Source: Ceriagrion tenellum (lineage: Eukaryota; Arthropoda; Insecta; Odonata; Coenagrionidae). From it: a stretch of 64,000 nucleotides of DNA. Position numbers and translations under genes: made by a program. The stretch is from assembly GCA_963169105.1 (NCBI GenBank), contig OY720632.1:57383136-57447135 (forward strand). Reading direction: 5' to 3'. Positions 49,176 to 62,719 of the stretch are shown in pieces. How positions within the stretch are numbered: position 1 is the stretch's first letter; every line of letters starts with the position of its first letter. The notes beneath the pieces are model-generated. The model did no database searches and was not told where the DNA came from. It was given only the letters and a program-made list of their open reading frames with translations.

Positions 49176-52100
49176 TTTAACCGCCGTATTCGCGTCAGGC
49201 CTTAATGATTTGTATACCGGGTTAAATTGTTGAAAACTATCAACGCTACTGCGGCAAACTCAGCCATCGTTATCAGGATTTATCGAGTTTTGAGGTCAAC
49301 GCTTCTCGGCCCGTTCTATATTCGCCTGTCTCTCCCGTTAGTTGCCATTTTTCCTCTCTTTCGCTTTGTATCGATTTCGTTATCCAATCTATAACTCTAC
49401 TCCCAGTCCTACTTTCAAACTCCTCATCCTATCATTTGCAGGGCGCGACGGTAGACGTAAGTGCCTCTGCGGATCAAGTTTGGGAGTTAGCGGCTGAAGC
49501 CGGAGGGGGGGCGAGGGAAGGATAGGAGTGCTGAAGTTGAGACGGAGCGGGTATCACCTCGACGCTTAACACAAGTTCCGTCTCCTCTCTCTAACACTCC
49601 CGCTAACATCTCCACGCCGGTGGAGATGAATGGGAGCGGTCTTGGCTTCAGCGGGCGTTACCGTCGGGAGTTGCTGGTTGGTTCTGCCTCGCCAAGGAAG
49701 AATAGAGAGAATGGGGAAGAGAGGAAGCATAAAAATGGAAACGAGAAAAGGAAAGAAGTAGTGGACGATCATTGCGAGATACACGCACACGCTTTCATGC
49801 GAGTCGTCGAAAATACGTGTGGCATAGTGTCTTCGAAATCAACGTAAGAGTGAGTGGCAGGGAGTGAATTTTTAACAACGTGCTGTACATTATGTCTTAC
49901 AAAAGTACAGGAAGTACACTTAATGATTCATTACAAATAACTATTTAATATGTCTCAGAAGATGAAATTTCACCAACAAAAAGGAAATCATCAATTTTTC
50001 CAAAATTATGACAGTTTATGTATTTCGCGATTACAAAATGCATAGAGATTAAACATGGATGCAAGTAGCGTGCAAGACGTGCTATTGGTACAACGTATCT
50101 GATGAAACAAGAATTTGGGAACAAATAAAATAATTTGTGACAAAAACCACCAAAAAGCTTAATAATGAAGATTCATTGTCGGCTATTATGGTTATGTGGG
50201 GTAGAACCCTGAAAGAGGAGAGATTGGATGAAGTAAGGCATCCATTAATTGTGCAAGAATTAAATGATAGCCATATTTTCTATGACGCATCCCCCTTTTT
50301 TTGGTCACTATTATTTATTCTGCTGATGGTGAAAGGAGAGAATGGTACCCTCCGCACCTAACTAAAACTTTTTTCGAAAGTTTTCCCAAGAAATTGATGG
50401 GAAAATGCGAAATAATAATAGGATGCGGAGAAGAACTACAGGAAGAAAGATAAATGTGCGGTGAGAAGAGTTTAAATGAGAAATAATGGCTTTATACTGA
50501 CTGCTGCTTTGAATTATTCACTCTACCTGTTATATCATATTTTTCAGGGTCTCTGAGGAGACTTATTGGGGTGTGAGGGTGTGAATAGGAGCGGAGAGAG
50601 AGGTGAAAAGGGCTTGGGAGGAAGAAATGAGATGGTGATAGGGAGTGAAGATACCAAAGTAAATGGGGCGGAGAGAAAGAAGATAATCACAAGGGAAGAA
50701 AAGAGAAAACGGCGTGCAAATTCTTAGGACCAGTTGAGCTTGGTGCGTGACTTAGCAGACTTAGCAATATTTACGCCTACATAATCCTCACTAGCAGCCG
50801 GATATTGCCGGATTCCATTCATTGCACCAAAAATCGATAAATGAAGGTTTTTATTTGAATATTTTGAGAGGCTGGTTGGGTGACAGGTAATGAAACTACA
50901 AAACATGTACCCCATTTGCCGGGGAGTGGTAATTGTGAGCCGTGGCAGCCTCATTAAAAGAGGGCGCAGCTTGTCAACAGCCGCTTCCTGGAGGGCGTGC
51001 CTTGGGTAGCCGGGGCTGGAGGTCTAAAGTGGACCGGCCCGGCATTAGACCCGACGAGTGCCTAGTAGACCCCCCCCCCCCCGCTCCATGGAACCAGACC
51101 TATACAAGTCCCGCGCACTTCTACGCGGGACGGTTTTTCCATCCTTTGCTTTCAGGCGTAGTGCTGTCCAGCTGCTGCCGCCGTCTTCCTGGTTCCAGCC
51201 CGTCGTCTTCGCGCTCTGTTTTATCCCCCTTTTTTTTCCCTTTCCACCTACCAGCCTACCCGTGTCACACCACCACCACGCCTTTGGTTGTTTTGTATTG
51301 TCTATTTAATTAAATTTTTCCGTCGACTTGACTGATATTCTGTGCACGCATTTGGATTTTTATTTAAGTGAGCCCCCTGCCCGGCCGGGTGCATTTCAAT
51401 TGTACTCACAATTCAGTGACGAAGTGGAAGATTATCAGAGCACAAGGGTCACTGACACTATTGCTAAATTGAAAGGCCAATTTCAGATCAACGTCACTCA
51501 GCACTGAATGTAGTTATTAAAGTTTAGTGAAGAGGAATACCCTTTTGAGTGTATACATAATTCGAAATCTAATTTTCTAAAAAGTTTTTTGACTAGAACT
51601 TTTCAAAATGTTTAAATTGACGAAATGAAAATTAATTCGCTATACAAATATTTTTTCTGTTGGTAATGTAAAATTTTTCATAAAACATGAATTTAAATAT
51701 GGAATTTGAATTTGAAATTTATATAATTGTTGAGCCAATTTTAAAATAAATATATAGGGTGAATTTAAAAAGTGTTTTTTTTTCTGTTAGATAGTATTTT
51801 CGGTATGCATGTCATCGAGTTTGAAACGGGTTGAAAGATGTCATGAACAAATAATCTGATTCTGGATCTTTCACAGATATGAAAAAAACTGAATTGTTGG
51901 AATGACCACATTATCCTAAAACTCCTTTTTCTTATAATTTTTTTATGTAGACTTCATGCGTATCATAAATACTCGCGGCAATCCCAATTTTTACCCTGGA
52001 AAAAAATTTTTATCCTCTTAAGTTACCAATAATTTGTAAAAGTTTTGTTCGCGCATAACAAGTGTTCTCAGATTGAATTGGATTTTAGCTATCATACAAA

Positions 52101-55100
52101 ACTGTAGACATGGGTAAAAAAAGTTTCGGTGTTGATAATGGTAATACCATGAGGGAGTAATTTCCCTTTCATGGGTTCATTTAATCATTGCTCTGCGATC
52201 AACGAGAGCGATTAAGTTTTGTCGTCTCTAAAGAGGTAATTCCCTGCGAATGCTATTCCCTAGTGTGTGTTTGCTGATTAATCCATATCCGTAAGCTTGC
52301 CCAACTAGTTAATTGGTGAAAAGTGTGCTTGATTTGATTGATATTAGATCCTTATTTCTTTTTTTCCTATCATTAAATACGCGGGCGTTCAGTGGGGACG
52401 GTTCGTCTGCTTTGTTTTCACTCCTTGTAAATTGTCCACTCTCTCCGTAACTCTTTCACCATTTCACCAACCCTGTTCAGGCAACCCTTATTAAAGGTTG
52501 GAGGGCCTCCCTTGGGTATTCTTGGGTAAGGCAGATGATTCCCACGTTGAGTCCCTTACCAAACTTGAATCCTCTCAGTCCCGTAGTATTTACGATGCGG
52601 CCATAACTTGGGATTTCAGTTAATTTTATTGTTTATTGGCCGCCGTAGACAGAGGAAGGTTGGTGAGTTGTAAAGAAAGGAATGTTAAAGCCTTGGAAGA
52701 TCATGGAGAATTGTGGGGAAGCTCTTTTTTTAATCCTGGTTGAATGGACGCATTCCTATGTAATCCTGACAGTCGATATGAGAGAAAATAACCGGGGTCA
52801 TGTGGGTTTGGAGAGGGAGTGCGAGAGTTTTGAGGAGGCAGTGCTAAATGTGTTTTCGAGATTGAGATATATGGACAGCGTTGTTATTGCGAAGGGTTTC
52901 CCTTGCTACTTACTCTCTCCACGGCAGCTCTAACTTTGGTGGGAGCCAGACAAGTGGGGTTCGAGGTAAACGACTCCCCAACCTTTCATTACCTCTCATC
53001 CCTTATTCTCTCGCTCTCCCTGTCTACTCTCCTTTTCCCTCCATTTTTTATTTTCCCGTCCTGAAGTAATGGAATTGGTGCCCGACAACCTTGTAATCTT
53101 GTTAGGGCATCGAGCTGGGCTATTTGGCGAGATATATGAGAACCCAAGTCGCGACTGCACTAACGTTTATTTTATTTTTAAGACCGTTTCTATTTTGCTA
53201 GTCATCCTAGGCATTATTTTTTACTTTTTCAATTCAAAACCATCAATACCTTACTATAAATTTAAACCTTTAAATACCATCCTTAATTCCTAACAATTTT
53301 TTAAAATATTACTGGTTTCGCTCATAAAATATACTCATGAGTTATCCCCAAATCGATGCTCAAAGTGTTTGCAGTAAATAATGAAAAGCTTGTTTTAATC
53401 TGAAAACAAAATTTTGGTAAACTGTCGTCGTATTGAAGGTAAATTTAACATAATATATAATACCCAAAATACCAAAAATATAAAATACCCTACCTCCGTT
53501 GTAGCAAGAAAATGTTCTTACCCAGGGTAGTCGAATTCACAGTCAATGAATGACGTTAATAATTTGGATATACTCGATGTCATAAAGAGAAAAATAAGCT
53601 CGGTTTGGTGTTTCACGTATATTTTCCCATAATTTCGTCATTTTTTTCGTTTTTTTAATAATTAATAATACTCGATTAATTAGTGCTCTTTTTCTTTTCT
53701 CGGTCTATCTTCTCAAATGGGTACATGACCCTCTTGGGGCCAGGGGCGTAAATATTTTTTTAATTGCAATTCTACTCTAGCATGAGCGAACGCCGGTCTT
53801 AAAGAAATAATTGTTTTTAATTTTCCTACTGCTATGCGAAATCCATTCCTAAATCACTTAATATTAAGCGTAATTCTCGAGGCTACAAGAATTTAGAATT
53901 CATAGTAATGATGAATTCAACTGTTCGAATAGATAACTTCAAATTAAAAGTTGAAAGTTGAAAAATAGAAAATTCAATTCACACATTAAGTAAGTCGATC
54001 GTCCATGACATTTTTTCGGAAAAGTTTTTCTCAAATGTTTACATAGTCGGGCGTAGCGTTTTGTTAATGTGCCCGTAGCTTTCATGTTTTCATGGAGACC
54101 TCCGAAGCAAATAATCGTCTCATGTTATTATAATTTATGGTACATTCCGAATTAAATTTCAGTTCAAGGAAATCCGTCCAATTGATTGATCTTTCAATGA
54201 TTGTTGTATATTGCTATACATTGAGCTCAGGATAGTTATCCGTATAAGACTTAATCGTAATCAAAAATTAAAAATGAAAGTCTTACATACATAATAACTA
54301 TTTTAATCCTCAAATTGTACTCTACCTATCCTCTGACTGTATGCTGCTTTGCAATTATCTCTTCTCTGAGAATATTTTTGTTTTGTAAAGGACAAGTGAG
54401 TATTTAATTAACATAAGTCGTAATTGACGTAAAAATTAAAGGGAGTTATATTTGCGAGTATTTGCGGGCGCACCTGGATACTTCTGTGGATATTGGTATT
54501 CGTTGACTCAGTCCCCTAAATATAAAGATAAATAAATATTTATTGTTCTTTGACCACTTGGTTCACTAAGAACATACAAAAAGTATACATTAATACTAGA
54601 GCTCGAGTACAGAGAGATATGCACAGAAAAAGTGGGTACAAGCAATAAATGAAATAATAATGGCAAGAAAGAAAGCAAAAAAACAAGCATATAGGTGAAT
54701 TAAAGTTTTTCCTGCAATATCATTTTATTAAACAATCTGTTTTTGAAGGCCATCCTACAACAGAAATATCTATGATATGCATGGGTATGTATTGCTCTAT
54801 GCGTTTACTGGAGTTTAATAATTATTACCTCATCATGTTTTCATTTGACTCTTTTATATTTCAACTGCATTGCGGCGTATCTTTATTAAAAGACCTAAAA
54901 AATAATGGAACAGAAACTTCGCCTTTCAGTTTAAATCATATTCTTACATGGAATTCGATCTTTAAAGTGGTGGTGTCGTCACCAGTGATCAAAATAGCTA
55001 AGATTCAATGTCTTCCTCACAGATACGTCGGCAGTTGCGTTGACTTGAGAAATAATTGCAATGCTATTGTTTGGGGTGAGTAGAAAACAGACATTTCAAG

Positions 55101-55439
55101 TTCAAAGTCCTTGTCTACGAATCTCGCGGTCTTCCCCTTCTTCTCACACCACTAAGTCTACTGTCATTAATCTGTTATGTCATTTGACTTGCATCCATGC
55201 TCTTAATCAGGCCAAACGGAGAAAATCTGCGAGGAAACATGAGTATCGATTCCTGGAGTATACAGCCCACATTCTTTCTTCACCTTCTCATTCCTTGCAC
55301 AATCCATCCCACCTTTGCCGCCGGCACTTCTCAGATATCCCATTCCCACTGCATTTAGCCTACTCATATGCTTATGCTGACATGCCCAAGATTTTTAAAA
55401 TTATTTTTTTATCTTCACTACCCCGAATAAAGCGCATTT
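49176..55439. other. Long stretch without recognised genes; GC-rich patch at about 50940-51210
   Basis: A GC-rich patch around 50940-51210 contains a 13-base C run (51070-51082) and overlapping Pro/Ser/Arg-rich ORFs with no family match. A purine-rich block lies at about 50540-50710 and a mixed GC patch at about 49440-49660. The minus-strand ORF at 54508-54690 has a hydrophobic, Ser-rich sequence of the kind left by LINE 3' regions but is not diagnostic. The rest is AT-rich and featureless to me. Confidence 0.4.
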
Positions 55440-55588
55440 GGTCAATTTATATCGGGTGAATAACAACAAAAAATACGAACCCAAACACCTTTGATTTGAG
55501 TGGTGATAATTCCACCCAGGAGGGAGTTGATTCCGCGACCCTCGGTTTAGCAGTGGTGGACTTTACCCAGTCGCCACCGGGGCCGGAA
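55440..55588 (-). mobile_element. tRNA-derived SINE
   Basis: On the minus strand from about 55588: GGTGGCGACTGGGTAAAGTC (A-box region), then CTAAACCGAGGGTCGCG (anticodon-arm and variable region) and GGAATCAACTCCC (B-box-like, consensus GGTTCGAATCCC). The order and spacing fit a tRNA head of about 73 bases. The body runs to about 55440 and ends in a T/G-rich attttttgttgttattc tail. The B box is mutated, so transcription is unlikely. No target duplication found. Confidence 0.65.
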
Positions 55589-55946
55589 AATGATGTTGCT
55601 GCGTAATAAATTAATATTATGAGTTTTGGATAACAATAATGTAGTTCGATAGTGAAGCCATCTAAGAGAGCTCTTCTTCACCTTCGATTGACTTTATGTC
55701 AAAAATTGCTGTCATAATTGTATGGGAAGATGCAATAACGTCATATCATTGCCTTTGATTGGAAGAATTCTGAGGCAATTTCTATTCTCAAGGTTGGATC
55801 CGTATTCTCACATCATGGGCTGTGAAACGAAGCTGTAACGGAACGCTTTAGTAGAGGTGATTAGTGCTCATGAATCTATTAAGAGCCTCTAACTCGAGTC
55901 GCCCGTCACATTGGCCGCTTGCTCAAATTTCAGAGTACAGTAAGAG

Positions 55947-55980
<34 letters not shown>

Positions 55981-58900
55981 GACAGTGAATCACCAGACGG
56001 ACTTAGGAGTACAAGGATTCCCTCTCAAGCACTGCTACGTGCAAGCGCAAAGGAAATTCCCCACCTCCCAGTCTAACATAGTGCTCCCTTTTCTGGCCAA
56101 TTTATTTTCTTCGCGCTGCCATCTCTGTCTCCCTGGCCCCGCTCAGACGCCTTTGCTTTCAAAGAGAGCTGAGACTTCTTCACCGTTACTGCTGTTTCCA
56201 GGAATTGGAATCCCCCTTTTGAAAGGGTCTGTTTGTTACCCCCCGGCAAAAGTCGGTTTGGATTATCATTTTGTTGCGAGAAAATATTTGGGAAGTGACG
56301 TCCAGCATGAGAATTGTCGCATTTTATTTTAAAATCCCTTCAATCATTTTAAAATCCCTGCAGTCAATTAATTATGTCTTTTAGTTAGGTTTGAATTTAT
56401 GCAATGTAGTGAGGTTCACTGTGAATTAGTTGTCAGCGCGGTGAGTTCCTCAGATCTTAGAATTAATTTACACTTCTTCTATTGTGTACCATTTGTACGC
56501 ATAGAAAATTTGTCAAAAATCACTAGGTGCACGGCAATTATATTAGACTTTGCATCAAAGGTACTTAAAGCATCCTCGCTAAAATAAAAAAATCTGGTAG
56601 ACACAAGCAACAGTCGCTGCATAATATAGCAGACGCAATTTTTTATTTTATCTCTTCAACCAATCTCTCTTCCGTTAGCTCGTGCCTGTTTATCGTGTTC
56701 CCTCTCGCTTCCCCCAAATTATCGAGCCATGAGAGCGAGCGCTTTTATCTCGATGCCATGATGGTTCGGTGAGGACGTCATCTCAGGCGCGGCGAAAAGA
56801 AGAAAATGAAAGTGCAGGCAGAGGGTCAAGAGGGGAGAACATAAAGGGATATGTACAAAGAATAGAAGTTGGCTAGTGATGAGCGAGAAAAACGGAAGTG
56901 GGGAAGAGGAAAGCCAGAAAAAGGCTTGCGTGTTGGCGACCAGAGTCCATCATTCGCTCGCCCTTAACCCCTTCCCACCCATCAACCTCCATGGTGATAG
57001 AGGGGAGAGAGCTACGAGGAAATCCGAGTGCTGGAAAATAATCCTTTTCTCTTCATAAATATGATTTTCTCTGTATTATTTTGATTAAAATGGAGACTTT
57101 TTATTGGTTGAAATTGAATAGCACCAGTTTAATCATTAAGAAGATATTTACGCGTAATTTAAAACAAGGGTTTGTTTTTATTTTTGTGCTATGGTACAGG
57201 AGGAATATTCGAATCATTGAAGTCAGGCTGACGCGTTACTCAAGAAAAACCGTCTAGAATCGATTCCGGTTTCATTCGCTAATGGTCGCGATTACATGAG
57301 TTGTAATCGATAAAATTAATTATTGTCCTGTAAGATTTTCCAAGCGGGAAATTGCTTACGAATCCAAAGATTACGTATTTGAGTCACGGCTCAGGCTTAA
57401 GAAGGATGCTCACTCCCAAGGAATGGCTCAAGTGAATGCTGATTATTCGCTTATGGTAGCGTATCTGTATCACGATTGTCACCGAAAGTTACGAGTTCAA
57501 AGAGCATTTGAAATGAAAATTAGAAGCAAGATATTGATTTATCACGAATTCTGTGAATTGTCTTGAATTATTTAGCACTGTTCTCCGAAGACAAGTGAGA
57601 TTCCTTTCAGAAAAATTCATGGGCATGCAACGGGCTACGGGGATACAATACATTTTTCTGATTATTTTTCTTGTGTGGTAACGAAATCCCACAGACCTAT
57701 TCGCACAACTTACTTAATGGGATTAATATTTTCTTCATAAATAGGTGAGTAGTTTAATACTACTTGCTACTTTTGTGTCGTGCTCGGTGTCTCCATTAAA
57801 TCATTGATTTTTTCTATGCGGACCAAGCATGAATTCACCCAGAGTTGGAGATAGTTGGAACATGTACGATTACTATGTCTTTGGACGGAAATTTCATTGC
57901 GATTAAAATTGCAATTGCTGAATTTTCTGTGCTGTGGTACCTGCTTTTATTTCTTGGGAAAGACAATTACCCTTTGCTTCTCGACTCCCCAAGGATTACG
58001 GTGTATTTAGCCATCTCCTTTTCTAATCCCATCTTTTCATCTGTCTCTCTCTCACTACCCCTTCCTGTCCATCATCTCCTCCCAGAACTCGGGTATCTCT
58101 TTCTCGCACACAAACTATCTTTTTATTTTCCTCTTATGGGAGAACAAACACGCCCTTCGAGGTTGTCTGTTGATAGAAAAAATGAGACGACACAAATTTT
58201 TTCCAAATATACTCGATAATACCTATAAACTAGTTTTCTGCTCTGATATTCGTCTGTAATTTCTTTTGCCCAAGTACACGGTTGCATATTTAGCCTACGC
58301 AAACACGTAATTACTTAAACGCAAATAAAAAATTCTCTGCTACAGGTTAGTTTTCCTCAGTATATTCTACCAGAGTTCTTATTTGTTTTGGAATGGTGTT
58401 ATATATATTTTACATGATGCCAACTGACGTTGCATCCTTAGTTGAAGATTTTACGAATGTGTGCTTCTTCAACGTGAGACCTTGATGTGTCTTATTCATT
58501 TTTACAGTTCCAAACAACGACAAATGTTCGGGTGAATCGGTATTTTAAGAAGCAATTACATCCTTACTTCTTTCGAAATATTGGTACGTAACAAGGACCA
58601 GAGAATTTCTCGCAGGAGGTTAATTTAGAGTTGGGGTGCAAACGTCTAGGCCTTCTGCTATAGGTAGGTGAGGGCAGCGGAGAGCGGGGTGAAGAGATGG
58701 GTCACGACTGCTCAGCATAAGCGCACAAGGAGAAGAAGAGAGAAACAGGTAACCGTAGAGTCCACGCTACTGCTGTCCTTAGAGAGGGGAAAGAGGGGAG
58801 GGGTGATGACAGCTCCACCACGAGCACATTAGAAAAAAATTAAAAACATTAATTCTCTATGCGATCAACGTAAACTCCGAATAAATTTATTTTCAATGTT

Positions 58901-61076
58901 CTCAATATAAAGAGAGCTATTCCAAACATTGATTCTATAGATCTCAGTGCGGATGCTCTTTTGCTTTACTCACATCAATTAACTCTTTGCCAAGAATGCT
59001 ACTCTCGGAGATCTCATCCCAAGCTTACGGTCATTTAAGCGCTTGTTTAATAAAATAATTCATCTCTGTCTTATTCATTAAAATTAAAACTACAAGGTGT
59101 TGTAGTATGCATCGTCACACCATGTTCACATCTATCTCAGTTCGGAACAAGTGTACAGTGGCAGCGAAATATGATCGCAGGCTGCTGCGCGAAGCGAGGA
59201 AAAACGGCAAGGGAAGGCTCAGGTAAAGGCTGTAGGTCGGCTAAGAACAGGAGAAGATGGGAAAGAATTTGATTAGCAGTGCTGCCAACATTGCTGTAAA
59301 TAAATTAAGGTTGTGGTAAAGTGTCAGTGTCATTTTTTACGGTAATTTTTACCGTCTAAACCTGAACTAAACTACAAAAGTCAATAATATTATTCGCGAC
59401 TCAACGGAGAATATTTCCAATACAATATGACTAACATAGGAGCCAAAGAGAAAATGAAAGCCGATGAGAATTAGGAATTTAGAATTTTTAAGGTAGATAT
59501 CTAGGTTTTTTACGTGCATATCCGATGGTGAAACGCGGAGACGGCGATTCTTCCCGTGATCTTTGGTTCGTAGGGAATTATTGGTCTTTAAAGTGCTCTG
59601 AACGACTGCCTCCATGTTTTGAAACCTCTAAACAAGTATTTTTTAAACCATTCAAGCCTCCAAGGCTCTGTCAAACCTCCCTTCATAATCCTCCGATGTT
59701 CTCCCGATCTCTGTCTCCATCCCGCTGGGGCCACAAGTGTCGAGGGAAGCACTGGGGGGTCTGCTGTGTTTCCTGCCACGCATAGATGGCGCCACGCACG
59801 CACGACGGCTACCTCGATCGGCAAATGGATCAGAGAGTTGGAGGGAGACGCTTTAATGTCGACTGGGAACTTCGACGACCCTATACGTGAGCCACATACT
59901 GCAACAGCGATGGATGGCTCTTCTTCCCTTTCCATCCATCCACCCACCCACCCCTCATTCCGACTCATGCGATCTCAATTATATTCCTTTCATCCTCTCT
60001 CCCTGCCATCTCTCCCGTCCTCTCTTCCGATCCCTCCCCTGAACCCCTCTTCTATCCCATACCTCCCCCCTCTTAGACTGTAGAAACGGAGGCCGCGTGT
60101 TTTTTTTTTTAAATCGCTAGCCGTGCTCCTGAACGATTTCCTATCGTACATCGCGCCGTCATTTTTTTCTTCTTTGCAACTCCGCCCCGTTAAACCTTTG
60201 CTCGCGAGGGAAACTGTTTTTTTATGTTCCTCACAAACCCACTGTCTCTTAGGGTTCATCAAAGCCATTTTGATTTTCATTTCTGTGTACTTTTCCATAT
60301 GGTTCTGTTCTCCTCTACTCTTCTGTACAACTCATTTTGTTCGTCCTTGTTATCTTTAGTATCCTAGTACCAGGATTCGAAGGCTCCTCGCCTGCTCTAT
60401 TCGACTTCTCCAATGGTGTATACTTTCGATCCATGGCGCGCCGCGCTATAAACATAAGCATCTTCTAAGGGAATTATAATTATTTTCTGAGTACTTTTTT
60501 ATTGTTTCCAAGTTTTTATTTACTTAAAAATATGCATTCACAAGACGCATGAAATAGCAATTGTCCGTTTTCTGTTTCCTCGAGCTATCACCAGTATGTC
60601 TAGCGCTTAAATTATGAACAGTAGAATTGATAAGGGTTGAGAGAAAGGAACTGTTAAAACAAAAAGTAGAGAAAAAATATTTAGTTATGACTGCGGAAAG
60701 TCAAACTTAAGGCTTTAAGAGTGGGTTGTGAAGGACAAGTGGGACCGAAAATTAGACATTAAACAAAAAATATGAGTCTTAATCCGTAGAGGATACCATG
60801 ATTAAAGTGTAATGCATGGAGAAGAAGAAGAATAAAGGTCTGTTTATATTTCCATGTTGCAGAATTGGTGGTGTAGCATTGCATATGCGTATAACAAGAC
60901 AATGAAGACTTTGGGAACGAATAATGGAGTTGAGGGAGAAAGGTGGAAAAAGTTGAAGAGGGTTTGAAAATAGACGTTTTTGAGGATGGAATTTGCTTTC
61001 ATAGCTTTTATCGATAGTACGTGACAAGAATTTCCGGAGTCCAATTTCCTCTTCAGTAGCACTCAGTCGCTTTCTC
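55589..61076. other. Unannotated stretch with simple repeats
   Basis: A (GA)n/(GATA) run at about 55942-55981. Opposite-strand ORFs at 59588-59968 and 59619-60083 (154 codons, the longest in the window) lie partly on a CT-rich block with ccatccatccaccc repeats and have no recognised domain. No RNA gene seen. Confidence 0.4.
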
Positions 61077-61119
61077 TCTATCTCTATCTTCCTCTCTCTC
61101 TCTCTCTCTCCCTCTCTCC
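61077..61119. repeat. (CT)n-rich microsatellite
   Basis: tctctatctctatcttcc followed by about eight uninterrupted CT units and cctctctcc. Confidence 0.9.
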
Positions 61120-62337
61120 GGCCTCATCGTCTCCAGGGAAACGGAGGGGTAAAAGAGCTCAGTTACTCGCGGGGAAGGCTGGTGTTGGATGCAAAATTTC
61201 TTTATGGATCCCGGGAGTGAATTCGTGGTTTAGGACAATATATTAACGGTTTTATAGGTTCAATCTTGCTCACAACAATATCTCAATCGTTATTCCTCCC
61301 AGTTCACAATGGATATAGATCCATCACTTGTCATTTCACAGATCCGGGAGAAAAATATCCTCGTGATCGTATGAGCTGCAGGGCACAGGTGGCAGTTTAA
61401 CCTGCCTGATTATAGAATCATTCAGTATAAACTCTCTGCGTACAATAAGGTCTAAAAATTAGAAAATTTTTATGAATTTTTAAAGTCTTTTTTCGATACA
61501 TAGTCATTGTTTCTCAAAAACTAAGGAAAAATCAAGCTTTTTCCGACGATTTTACATGAGAAACCAAGTCACATAGTGGAATATTTTAGGATGTGTAAAG
61601 TGTTTACTAAGATTGGTCCTTTCCAGCTTTATCGTAGTCTTTATCAAATGAAATTTTACCTGAAATCTCATGCAGCCTTAATGATCTCTCGACCTAAATT
61701 TAAAACACCGTAATGTAAGCAGGATATATTTGGTATCGTTTCGCAATGGTGTGTTTATGTGTTTGTGTCATATTATACTATTAAACAACCTCTTTCTGTA
61801 AAGTGTTTTGACTTCTATCTCGATAGTGAATCTAACGATTTTGATGAAATATTGGGCTGTATTTTATTCGACTGGCAAATATGGTTGAGAAAGGTCTCGC
61901 ATTTGGAAAAAAATAATTTGATGCTTTACAAATTACTATAAAAGTTCAAATTTTTCACATGGACCGTATTGGTATTCAAGGTGGCCTACAGTTATTAAAA
62001 AAATGTAAAAAAATCAGATGTAACAGCATATATAGAGCAACAAGAGCCATTGATTGCAGATCATAAAGTTACGTTGAGTAATATATTTAACAAACAGGAG
62101 TCATACAGCTGTATAAAACCATTCCTTAATGTTCTCTGGGAATAACGGACTTTCAACTTTACCAGGCAGTATCAGGAACAGTTAGAAGGAGAACTTTGTT
62201 TCCATGTTACTTGAAACAGCAGCTATAAATTCTTTTTGGATAAGTATTCTATTATTGAATTATATTTGTATCACATAAAAGATCAACCATAAAGAGCTCT
62301 AATATTAATTTTTGAATTTTTCAGTTGCATTACAATG
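61120..62337. other. Unannotated AT-rich stretch upstream of Helitron relic
   Basis: No motif recognised; it may include further decayed Helitron helicase sequence that could not be read. Confidence 0.35.
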
Positions 62338-62719
62338 ATGTACTTACCACCATATCAATTTAACCAAAAAAAATTCAAAAATAATGATTTTACGATACTA
62401 GATCTCTGAAGGTCTTTGTAATGGACCAATATTGATTGTTCTTGAATTTTGTTTCTGCATTATTAGAATCAAAACAATTACAGGCGAAAGTTCCTGCCAC
62501 GAGGTTCACATCCCAAGAATTACGTTAGATTCTAGCTACAGTCAGCTCGGATGTACTATGCAAAGACATAAATTTCCTATGAGAGTAGCTTTTTCTAAGA
62601 TCATTCATAGGGCTCTAGGCCAACCATTTGAATTATATGGCATTTACTCACTAACAGCAGTACTTGTGTACGACATGTTGTCTGTGCTCTTTACAGAGCC
62701 AAGAAGTAAAGAAGCTTAA
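62338..62719 (+). pseudogene. Helitron Rep-helicase, C-terminal PIF1-like helicase fragment
   Basis: YLPPYQFNQKKF (62341-62376) resembles the GLPPHKL..K block. After a frameshift, GLCNGPILIV (62411-62440) matches GLCNGTRLIV; then HEVHIPRITL matches the VFIPRI.L block, and QRHKFPMRVAFSKIIHRALG with QPFELYGI matches the RRQFPVR.AFAMTINK.QGQTL..VG. segment. These are the last conserved motifs of the Helitron PIF1-family helicase. The C-terminal SH..LYVA.SR motif is decayed (VYDMLSVLF in its place). The open frame runs to a stop at 62717-62719. The Rep nuclease and Walker A parts are not seen. Downstream, tcgtgcgaagca at about 62976-62987 resembles the motif often found after this ORF in Helitrons. 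Confidence 0.85.

Noticed and set aside
59619..60083. Longest ORF in the window (154 codons, plus strand)
   Set aside because: It overlaps an opposite-strand 126-codon ORF, runs into a CT-rich simple block, and shows no domain, motif or codon bias.
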